6,314 nucleotides of DNA from Opitutia bacterium UBA4654 (GTDB taxonomy: Bacteria > Verrucomicrobiota > Verrucomicrobiia > Opitutales > Intestinicryptomonadaceae). A program made the position numbers and the translations under genes. The notes beneath the pieces are model-generated. The model saw only the letters and a program-made list of their open reading frames with translations. It ran no database searches and had not been told where the DNA came from. The stretch covers positions 2,235 through 8,548 of the forward strand of contig DHMA01000070.1 of the NCBI GenBank assembly GCA_002405555.1, in the 5' to 3' direction. Positions 1 to 4,841 of the stretch are shown one piece after another. Within the stretch, counting starts at the first letter, position 1; each line of letters begins with the position of its first letter.

Positions 1-280
1 GCGCGGCTAGAACCGTCCCGCCGAGAATCGCGCAGTCTTCCATTCCCGTGGCGTATCCGCAGGGATTGGGGTACTGCCGCCCGACCTCCTCCGCCGTCGG
101 CAGGTGGCTCTGGCAGGTTTTTTCGTCGAACGAGCTTAGGCACTCGTAGAAAAGTTTTGTTTTGGGAACGAAGAAGCGCGACCACATCACGCGTTCGGCG
201 TCGGCGATTTTTTCCGCCGAAACCCCGAACGCCTGCGCCGCCGCGACCGCAAGCATGACCGCCGTAAACAATGTCCTCAT
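1..280 (-). CDS. Secreted protein of unknown function, N-terminal part (runs off the window)
   Basis: Reading leftward from the ATG at 278-280 gives 93 codons with no stop before base 1, so only the N-terminus is present. Residues 1-22 form a Sec signal peptide: MRT, then a hydrophobic stretch LFTAVMLAVAAAQAFG, with likely cleavage after AQA (about residue 17) or VSA (about residue 22). The mature part starts EKIADAERVMWSRFFVPKTK and contains three or four cysteines and the stretch YPNPCGYATGMEDCAILGG. I do not recognise a catalytic motif. The GYATGMED-type stretch reminds me of secreted alpha/alpha-barrel glycosidase-like proteins of Verrucomicrobia, but that is a weak memory-based guess. 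It is divergent from the decarboxylase at 392, with 111 bp between the two starts. Signal peptide and uninterrupted reading frame make the gene call good; function is unknown. Confidence 0.72.
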   Translation of the reverse strand, partial: MRTLFTAVMLAVAAAQAFGVSAEKIADAERVMWSRFFVPKTKLFYECLSSFDEKTCQSHLPTAEEVGRQYPNPCGYATGMEDCAILGGTVLAA

Positions 281-354
281 GCGTCGGGAGTGTTTCAAAA
301 TTCCGCCCGAAACGCAAAGCAATTTTCGGGTTTCCCGCCGCCGTCCGTTATTGC

Positions 355-382
355 TTGACTCTCCCGCGCCGCCGCGGAAAAT
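355..382 (+). promoter_or_regulatory. Candidate promoter of the decarboxylase gene
   Basis: TTGACT (355-360) and GAAAAT (377-382) are 16 bp apart and match the sigma-70 -35 and -10 consensus at 5 and 4 of 6 positions. The predicted transcript start would lie at about 389-391, directly before the ATG at 392, which implies a very short or absent leader. The only purine-rich stretch (GGAAAA, 376-381) is part of this -10 box. This is a match by eye only. Confidence 0.35.
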
Positions 383-391
383 CGGCGCGAT

Positions 392-1573
392 ATGTCCATG
401 GAAAGATTCAAAAAACCGAATGCCGAAGCGATGAAGAAACTCGATAGGCTCGCCGCAAACCTGCGCGCGCGCAAGTTCGAGCAGCTTGGCTATCCGTTCG
501 ATCAGGAAACGAGCCTCGCGGGCTTCTACCAGTGGCTCGTCGATACGGGGCTGTGCGACCTCACCCTCATCAACGTCGGCGACCCCTACAAAACGCAGTG
601 GGACATGCTCCACACCGACGAGTTCGAACGCGCGTGCATCGACTTTGTAGCCGACTCCTTCGGCTTCGGCGGCGACCACTGGGGCGTGATTTCAAACGGC
701 GGCACCGACGGCAACATGCACGGCGTCTACTTCGGCAGAACCGCGCTCGCGGCGAAGTCGGACATTCCGCCCGTCCTCTACGTTTCGGACGAGGCGCACT
801 ATTCGGTCAAGAAACTCGGCGACATTCTCGACATAGAAACGCGCACAATCCGCGCCCGCGAATCGGGCGAAATGGACGTCTCCGACCTCGAAAAAAAGCT
901 TGCGCCCGACCGCCCCGCGCTCATCGCAATCGCAATCGGCGGCACATTCAAGGGGGCTATCGACGACCAGCGCGCAATCGACGAAGTCGTCAAAAAAGTC
1001 AATCCGCCCTTCGTCTACAAGCACCTCGACGCCGCGCTCTTCGGCGGCTATCTGCCTTTCCTCGACGACCCCAAAGCCCGCGAAATCCTCGACGCAAGCG
1101 TAATGGGCTTCGACTCAATCGCCGTTTCTGGACACAAGTTCTACGGGCTGAACGAACCCGCGGGAATTTTCGTCTGCCGCAAGGAGATTTTGTCTCACGT
1201 GCAAAACAACCCCGTTCCCTACCTCAACGGGGTGATTCCCACAATTTCGTGTTCCAGAAGCGGTTTCGACGCCCTCAAACTCTACTGGCGCATATCCGTC
1301 GCGGGCAGGGAGGGCATGCGCAAACAGGCGAACGCCGTCCTCGAAAACGCCGAATATTTCTACCGCGCCCTGCTTAAACGCGGCGTAAAGGCGTGGAGGA
1401 ATCCGTATTCTAATACGGTGATATTCCGCAGGCCTGCGGACGAAGTTGTGCACAAATACGCGCTTGCGTGCTCCGACGACGAACACTGGGGCAGGCTGTC
1501 GCACGCGGTAGTAATGCAATACTTCACTCATGCGCTAAGTGATGAAATCGCCTCCTCTATCAGCGCGTCATAG
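392..1573 (+). CDS. hdc: PLP-dependent amino-acid decarboxylase, histidine/serine decarboxylase type
   Basis: A 393-residue cytoplasmic enzyme of the pyridoxal-phosphate group II decarboxylase family (fold type I), close in length to the ~378-residue bacterial PLP-type histidine decarboxylases. Motifs in order: SNGGTDGN (101-108, cofactor phosphate contact), HYSVKKL with H136 (ring-stacking His), HLDAALFGG with D213 (pyridine-nitrogen Asp), SGHKFYG with K249 (Schiff-base Lys) and CSRSG (287-291). All expected catalytic residues are present. The predicted reaction is removal of CO2 from an L-amino acid to give an amine. Histidine to histamine is the commonest annotation, but plant serine decarboxylases belong to the same branch and also end in a similar region (here ALACSDDEHW...HAVVM), so the substrate is not settled and the symbol is provisional. 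No amino acid/amine antiporter gene lies beside it. A second in-frame ATG at 398 is possible. No good Shine-Dalgarno precedes either start. Confidence 0.93.
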   Translation: MSMERFKKPNAEAMKKLDRLAANLRARKFEQLGYPFDQETSLAGFYQWLVDTGLCDLTLINVGDPYKTQWDMLHTDEFERACIDFVADSFGFGGDHWGVISNGGTDGNMHGVYFGRTALAAKSDIPPVLYVSDEAHYSVKKLGDILDIETRTIRARESGEMDVSDLEKKLAPDRPALIAIAIGGTFKGAIDDQRAIDEVVKKVNPPFVYKHLDAALFGGYLPFLDDPKAREILDASVMGFDSIAVSGHKFYGLNEPAGIFVCRKEILSHVQNNPVPYLNGVIPTISCSRSGFDALKLYWRISVAGREGMRKQANAVLENAEYFYRALLKRGVKAWRNPYSNTVIFRRPADEVVHKYALACSDDEHWGRLSHAVVMQYFTHALSDEIASSISAS

Positions 1574-1583
1574 CACCGTTGAT

Positions 1584-1662
1584 GCGGCGTTTCCCCGCGC
1601 TTGCGGACTGCTCGCGTACGTCAAGTACGCCACGCACCCCGCAAGCGCGTGAAAGCCGCCGC
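1584..1662. repeat. Large nested inverted repeat just after the decarboxylase stop
   Basis: GCGCTTGCGG (1597-1606) pairs perfectly with CCGCAAGCGC (1639-1648). The arms extend outward imperfectly through TTTC (1590-1593)/GAAA (1651-1654) and GCGGCG/CGCCGC-type bases. Inside the loop a second stem, GCGTAC (1614-1619)/GTACGC (1625-1630), closes a GTCAA loop. It starts 10 bp past the stop codon. No T-run follows, so it is not a classical intrinsic terminator; it could protect the mRNA 3' end or be a repeat-family member. The right part overlaps the first tandem unit that begins at 1625. Confidence 0.7.
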
Positions 1663-1781
1663 CTGAACGGCACTCTAACGCGCCTAAATAGTGAGCGCAC
1701 GGCGCGGAAGATTTTAAAATGCGTTGGGATAAAAGTGGAGTTGTTGGGTTGGCGAGCCGACTTGTGTTTGCGGATAACCGC
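1625..1781 (+). repeat. Tandem unit 1 of a diverged ~157 bp direct repeat
   Basis: Blocks shared with unit 2 at an exact 157-bp offset are GTACGCCACGC (1625-1635), GGCACT.T.ACGC.CCTAAA (1669-1687) and the 43-bp block 1694-1736 running from AGCGCACGGCGC to GGGATAAAAGT. A TTGCGGAT block (1768-1775) recurs at offset 156. The 43-bp block contains the palindrome ATTTTAAAAT and GCGCA/TGCGT arms. No reading frame here looks protein-like. Role unknown: a non-coding repeat, or a remnant of a duplicated RNA or 3'UTR element. Confidence 0.65.
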
Positions 1782-1938
1782 GTACGCCACGCGCCCTGCG
1801 CATACAGGAAAGCCACTCTTATAGGGGCACTTTGACGCCCCTAAAATTACAGCGCACGGCGCGAAGATTTTTAAAATGCGCTGGGATAAAAGTTTAGTTG
1901 ATTTGTAAGCGGAGAATCCATGATTGCGGATTTCCGCT
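1782..1938 (+). repeat. Tandem unit 2 of the ~157 bp direct repeat
   Basis: Matching blocks are 1782-1792, 1826-1844, 1851-1893 and 1924-1931. Within the 43-bp block the two units differ by one compensating pair of single-base indels and one T/C change. That change turns the GCGCA/TGCGT pairing of unit 1 into GCGCA/TGCGC here, so the short stem is kept. The right end of this unit is the left and middle part of the terminator at 1907-1947, whereas unit 1 has no T-tract. Confidence 0.65.
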
Positions 1939-1947
1939 TTTTCTTTT
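1907..1947 (+). terminator. Intrinsic terminator with no obvious upstream gene
   Basis: AGCGGA (1908-1913) pairs with TCCGCT (1933-1938) and ATCC (1916-1919) with GGAT (1928-1931), around an 8-base loop and a small internal asymmetry. TTTTCTTTT (1939-1947) follows at once. It sits 334 bp past the decarboxylase stop, so it ends either a long decarboxylase 3'UTR or an unrecognised non-coding transcript from the tandem-repeat region. Confidence 0.65.
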
Positions 1948-1950
1948 ATC

Positions 1951-2118
1951 CGCGCGTAGCGCGTCTATTTAAGTAAGTTTCTTTTCAAATAACCGCATAT
2001 CCCAACCAAAGTAATTGCCGCAGGCAATACGGACTTATACAGAAAAGGCGCGGTTATAGCCGCGCCGCATAATCACAAAAAGGAACGAAGTTCCGACGCC
2101 GTGCAGGCTGCAGCCTGC
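1951..2118. repeat. Palindrome array A (composite REP/BIME-like element)
   Basis: An ordered series of short perfect hairpins: CGCGC-GTA-GCGCG (1951-1963), ATTGCC-GCA-GGCAAT (2014-2028), GGCGCGGT-TATA-GCCGCGCC (2047-2066, one T-G pair), GGAAC-GAA-GTTCC (2082-2094) and GCAGGC-TGCA-GCCTGC (2103-2118). Between them lie linkers shared with array B: CTATTT/GTTTCTT, ATCCCAAC before the second hairpin, GCATAATCAC (2067-2076) and CCGACG. It contains no gene. It is a non-coding composite repeat whose counterpart begins at 3795. Confidence 0.85.
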
Positions 2119-2315
2119 CATAGTATTGAGAATACTGTTGTCAAATTAAATTTCGAAAAAAGTTTCGAATGGGTTGAATAATAGTTTGTTGCGGGGGTGC
2201 TTGGGGGTGTCGGAGTCGGACGGGGTTGAGCGGGACGCGACGGGGTATATTTTTTAATGTGTTAAATGCCAAGCGGTTGTGATTTTGTGATTGGCATAGT
2301 ATTCTCAATACTATG
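2119..2315. repeat. ~197 bp block bounded by inverted copies of an 18-mer
   Basis: CATAGTATT-GAG-AATACT (2119-2136) reappears in inverted orientation at 2295-2315, where it forms a perfect 9-bp stem (CATAGTATT 2295-2303, AATACTATG 2307-2315) with a CTC loop. Each copy is itself a hairpin. The interior carries TTCGAAA/TTTCGAA arms around AAAG (about 2152-2169), a strongly G-rich stretch (2191-2246) and an AT-rich stretch (2247-2290). No ORF is present. The layout resembles a MITE, but no target-site duplication is visible. Confidence 0.55.
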
Positions 2316-2332
2316 TTCGCGTACTTTCTAAA

Positions 2333-2338
2333 TATAAA
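2333..2338 (+). promoter_or_regulatory. Possible -10 box of the PEP-CTERM gene
   Basis: TATAAA (2333-2338) matches the -10 consensus at 5 of 6 positions. It lies 6 bp before the first in-frame ATG (2345) and 12 bp before the preferred ATG (2351). No convincing -35 exists at the right distance; that position is occupied by the 2295-2315 hairpin, so an activator or alternative sigma factor may be needed. Speculative. Confidence 0.25.
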
Positions 2339-2350
2339 ACAGGTATGTTT

Positions 2351-3361
2351 ATGAAAACTAAGATAGTATTGATGGCTTTATTGCTTGGTTCAACTTTCGT
2401 TTTCGGGCGGGATTTCCTCACCGACGGCGAAGTAATTAGCTCCGATGTCTCGGATTCATGGGTGAAGATTGGGACGGGTAAGAGTGGTGTAAATGTGGTT
2501 GTAGACAAGGGCGTATCGATTACGGCAAGTTCGTATTTGATGATTTACGAAAATAATTCGATTACGTTCAGGGGCGGAAATACCGTCAACGGCGGCACTG
2601 TATCGGTCAGGAAAAACTCCGCGCTTTACGCCGAAGACACTACCTTCAATCTCGACCAAATTACATTCATGGACGACGCCAGCAGCACGGTTCTTAAAAA
2701 CTGCACTATAAACACGAAATCGTTTACTATTAGGGCAAAGAACAGCGGCAGCCTTGTTCTCGACGGCACAAAAATCACCACGGGCGAGTGGTCGGGCTAC
2801 GCGGGCACAACGCATTACGAGGACGGACTGTTTAATATTACACTCAAAAACGGCTCGTCTGTGGATATTACGGGCGCGCCGAGCTACGGCTCAAACGGCG
2901 GGGCGAACATCACGCTTGAAAGCGGGTCGTCGCTGACGTCGAATTCGGGCATTATCACGGGAAGCGACATAATCGTGGGTAGCGGCTGCTCGCTCGATGT
3001 CGGCGGCTATCTTAAAACGGACAAAACCCTTTCCGTGGCTTCCGACGCAACGGTTGACGCAAGCTCAATCACGTTCGAAAAGCTCCAAATATCGTTCTCG
3101 AAAGACCTTTCGGCGGGCAGCGAAGAAAACGTCAACCTTGCCGACATCTTCGGCGAAAACGCGGGCGTTGTTGCCGCCGCGCTCGAAAGCGGCAAAGAAT
3201 TCACGGTTGTGGACGCAAACGGCAACGAATACGCGGCGGACTTCGACGAAGCGGGCGGAAACGTAATCCACATCGGCGGACAAATTCCCGAACCCGCGAC
3301 ATACGCGGCGGTTTTCGGGGCATTGGCGTTGGCGGGCGCAGTGTGCCGCCGCAGAAAATAG
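2351..3361 (+). CDS. Secreted PEP-CTERM sorting-domain protein with beta-helix-like repeats
   Basis: The product is 336 residues long from the ATG at 2351. ATG 2345 would add two residues, but AGG at 2341-2343 is spaced for 2351. Residues 1-19 (MKTK, then a hydrophobic core IVLMALLLGSTFVFG) are a signal peptide. The middle (about 40-245) is a run of short Gly/Ser/Asn/Thr-rich strands such as ITLKNGSSVDITG and NITLESGSSLTSN, typical of right-handed beta-helix or adhesin-like surface proteins. The last 24 residues are a PEP-CTERM signal: PEP (313-315), a hydrophobic helix (ATYAAVFGALALAGAV) and CRRRK. In this class the tail is recognised and cut by an exosortase, and the protein is exported to the envelope or extracellular matrix. 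The exosortase is not in this window. It appears to be a single-gene unit with its own terminator. The first ~200 bp are more AT-rich than the rest. Confidence 0.93.
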   Translation: MKTKIVLMALLLGSTFVFGRDFLTDGEVISSDVSDSWVKIGTGKSGVNVVVDKGVSITASSYLMIYENNSITFRGGNTVNGGTVSVRKNSALYAEDTTFNLDQITFMDDASSTVLKNCTINTKSFTIRAKNSGSLVLDGTKITTGEWSGYAGTTHYEDGLFNITLKNGSSVDITGAPSYGSNGGANITLESGSSLTSNSGIITGSDIIVGSGCSLDVGGYLKTDKTLSVASDATVDASSITFEKLQISFSKDLSAGSEENVNLADIFGENAGVVAAALESGKEFTVVDANGNEYAADFDEAGGNVIHIGGQIPEPATYAAVFGALALAGAVCRRRK

Positions 3362-3377
3362 GCGAAATTCAATCAAC

Positions 3378-3416
3378 GGGGCGGTCGGCGATTTGCCGCC
3401 GCTCCTTTCTTTTTTT
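3378..3416 (+). terminator. Strong intrinsic terminator after the PEP-CTERM gene
   Basis: GGGGCGG (3378-3384) pairs with CCGCTCC (3399-3405, one G-T). After a bulged T, CGGC (3386-3389) pairs with GCCG (3395-3398) around a GATTT loop. TTTCTTTTTTT (3406-3416) follows directly. It starts 17 bp after the PEP-CTERM stop and ends 3 bp before the next start codon. Confidence 0.88.
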
Positions 3417-3419
3417 GCA

Positions 3420-3716
3420 ATGAACGCAAATATATTTCCGAGCTTCTTGGACGCGTTGACGCTTCTGTTTTCGGCGGAAGTGATTGTGCCAGCCGCAATA
3501 GTTTCGTGTTTTCTTGCATTGTGCTCGATGTGGCTGCGATATAATCGGGGTGGCGACGCGATGGAGGCGTTCATAAAAAGCGGCGGCGACAAACTCGATT
3601 TCCGCGCCTACGCCGCATTCGAGAAAACGCGCAAAAGACGCGCAAACTTTTTCATATTTTCGGGCATGCTCATTCTTGCATGCGCATACGTCGGTTTTTT
3701 GCTCTGCGTCTTTTAA
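3420..3716 (+). CDS. Small two-helix membrane protein, unknown function
   Basis: The product is 98 residues from the ATG at 3420. An in-frame ATG at 3393 lies inside the upstream terminator, so 3420 is preferred. Two hydrophobic segments are visible: residues about 5-38 (from IFPSFLDALTLLFS to LALCSMWL), ending in RYNRGG, and residues about 76-98 (FFIFSGMLILACAYVGFLL) at the extreme C-terminus. Between them is a charged ~35-residue loop (GDAMEAFIKSGGDKLDFRAY, then EKTRKRRAN). The positive cluster before helix 2 suggests that the loop is cytoplasmic. I recognise no family. There is no Shine-Dalgarno and the start abuts a terminator, so its promoter is unclear; some read-through from the PEP-CTERM gene is possible. 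The downstream neighbour, rsmE, is convergent. Confidence 0.6.
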   Translation: MNANIFPSFLDALTLLFSAEVIVPAAIVSCFLALCSMWLRYNRGGDAMEAFIKSGGDKLDFRAYAAFEKTRKRRANFFIFSGMLILACAYVGFLLCVF

Positions 3717-3726
3717 AATTTTTGTT

Positions 3727-3790
3727 TGTAGCGCGACTATTTTTAATTACATGCCGCGCATAATTACAAAACAGGGGGGCATACCCCTTG
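3727..3790. repeat. Degenerate partial copy of the palindrome-array unit
   Basis: GTAGCGCGACTATTTTTAATT (3729-3748) matches the right half and linker of the first hairpin module (compare 3801-3818). GCCGCGCATAATTAC (3753-3767) matches the right arm and linker of the TATA module (compare 3905-3919). The intervening modules are missing and the left arms are lost. A CAGGGG/CCCCTTG hairpin (about 3772-3790) follows. It looks like an internally deleted unit in front of array B. Confidence 0.5.
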
Positions 3791-3794
3791 CGCC

Positions 3795-4059
3795 CGCGCA
3801 AAGCGCGACTATTTTAATTTGTTTCTTCCCGACATAAAATAATCCCAACGCCAGTAATTGCCGTAGGCAATACGAACTAAACGGGGAAAGCGGCAAGTAT
3901 ACTTGCCGCGCATAATCACCGTAAGGAGCGAAGCTCCGACGACTGGCGCGGCTCGCGCCCGCGGCTTGCGTTGGGGGCGGAGGCGGAGAAATTTTGCAAA
4001 GCAAAATCCGCCTCATGGGGGCTAGCCCCCATCTGCGCCGTGCAGGCTGCAGCCTGCCA
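3795..4059. repeat. Palindrome array B (composite REP/BIME-like element)
   Basis: Hairpins in order: CGCGC-AAA-GCGCG (3795-3807), ATTGCC-GTA-GGCAAT (3857-3871), GCGGCAAG-TATA-CTTGCCGC (3890-3909, perfect), GGAGC-GAA-GCTCC (3925-3937), GGCGCG-GCT-CGCGCC (3945-3959), GAGGCGG/CCGCCTC enclosing ATTTTGC-AAA-GCAAAAT (3980-4014), ATGGGGG-CTAG-CCCCCAT (4015-4032) and GCAGGC-TGCA-GCCTGC (4042-4057). Modules 1-4 and the last one follow the same order as array A, with the same linkers, including GCATAATCAC (3910-3919) and CCGACG. Three extra hairpins (3945-4032) are inserted before the last module. The array fills the gap between two convergent genes and runs into the 3' end of rsmE. Confidence 0.85.
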
Positions 4060-4762
4060 AGCCGAGGGTGGTGATTAGGGCGGTGTCTGTGCGGAGGACG
4101 CGGTTGCCGAGGGAGACGAGGGTGTAGTTGTTTAGGCGGAGGAGGTCGCGGTCGGGGTTGGAGAAGCCGCGCTCACTGCCGAGAATGGCATTTACGTGGA
4201 GGTTGGGGGATTTCTCCAAAACGTCGTGGAGCGCGGCGGTTGCCTCGTAGAGGTCGGGAGCGATTTTCAGGGAATCGCGCGGGGAAAGAGAGGCGAGCAT
4301 TTCGACGGCTTCGGCGAGGCTCGATGCGGTGGAGAACGAGGGAATGGAAGTCGCGCACGCCTGCTCCGCGCCTTTTTCGAGCCATTTGGCGTATTCGCCC
4401 CGCGCGTAGAGACCGCTTTTTGCGTAGTCCGCTTCGCCCTTCGACGCGGCGTAGAATATCAGGTTTTCGACGCCGAAACACGCGGCTTCAAAGAGCATGC
4501 GCTGGGCAATCTGCGGGCGGGCGAATGCGACCGCGACGGACGCCGCGAGGGGCGCGGGGTTCGGGGCGTCGGAGAGTGGGGCGAGAACCGCGCCGCCGCC
4601 GGCGAGCTTTTCGAATCGGCAGACAAAAAGCCCGCCGTTTGCCTGACCCGCAAAGACCGTGCCGCCGTCGGCGGCTTTGAGGACTTTTTCGATGTGTTCG
4701 AGCTTGGGGCTGTCGGGCGCAAGCTTGAACGGGGGCGGGGTTTGGAAAATCAGGCAGTTCAT
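4022..4762 (-). CDS. rsmE: RsmE-type 16S rRNA (uracil-1498-N3)-methyltransferase
   Basis: The product is 246 residues, a normal length for RsmE, a SPOUT (trefoil-knot) methyltransferase that uses S-adenosylmethionine to methylate U1498 of 16S rRNA in the 30S subunit. Family features: an N-terminal PUA-like part with LEHIEKVLKA (21-30), FYAASKGEADY (103-113), W127 and EKGAEQA (129-135), and the C-terminal knot with AILGSERGFS (192-201) and SLGNRVLRTDTALI (217-230). The knot motif is degenerate: the usual GPEGG is GSERG here, and the Arg normally found after the AEQ motif is missing (AEQACATSIP). Activity may be altered, but the fold signature is clear. Residues from about 235 to the end, and the TAG stop, are encoded by array B palindromes, giving an atypical GCSLHGADGG tail. 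It is divergent from the ACP-like gene across 114 bp. Confidence 0.85.
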   Translation of the reverse strand: MNCLIFQTPPPFKLAPDSPKLEHIEKVLKAADGGTVFAGQANGGLFVCRFEKLAGGGAVLAPLSDAPNPAPLAASVAVAFARPQIAQRMLFEAACFGVENLIFYAASKGEADYAKSGLYARGEYAKWLEKGAEQACATSIPSFSTASSLAEAVEMLASLSPRDSLKIAPDLYEATAALHDVLEKSPNLHVNAILGSERGFSNPDRDLLRLNNYTLVSLGNRVLRTDTALITTLGLAGCSLHGADGG

Positions 4763-4780
4763 AATTTCCGCCCACTATGG

Positions 4781-4798
4781 CAAATTTGCGCAATTTTG
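4781..4798. promoter_or_regulatory. Near-palindrome in the rsmE/ACP divergent spacer, possible operator
   Basis: CAAATTTGCGCAATTTTG is an inverted repeat around TTGC|GCAA, with a single mismatched T/T position in each arm. It lies 19 bp upstream of the rsmE start and 79 bp upstream of the ACP-like start, where a repressor would cover the rsmE promoter region. No known operator is matched. Confidence 0.3.
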
Positions 4799-4841
4799 AA
4801 AGAAAGAATTTGGGCTATCGGGGGAGGGGCGAAATTATGTG

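Noticed and set aside
532..1377. 281-codon plus-strand ORF inside the decarboxylase gene
   Set aside because: It is an out-of-frame shadow with an extremely Arg-rich product; the overlapping frame holds all the decarboxylase motifs.
1584..1662. Integron attC-like site
   Set aside because: The nested stem resembles one superficially, but no GTTRRRY core site or paired R/L boxes could be found, and no integrase is present.
1560..1824. Small ORFs on both strands over the tandem repeat and nested hairpin
   Set aside because: There are no plausible starts, and the translation differs between the two tandem units. Divergence between the conserved DNA blocks shows no codon pattern.
3747..4016. 89-codon minus-strand ORF across array B
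   Set aside because: It is made wholly of the palindrome modules (runs of Pro/Ala/Ser/Arg), with no start signal. The palindromic DNA lacks stops by chance, and array A has no equivalent protein.
1951..4057. CRISPR array
   Set aside because: The repeats are different short palindromes of 13-20 bp in ordered composites, without a constant repeat length or regular unique spacers. No cas genes are visible.
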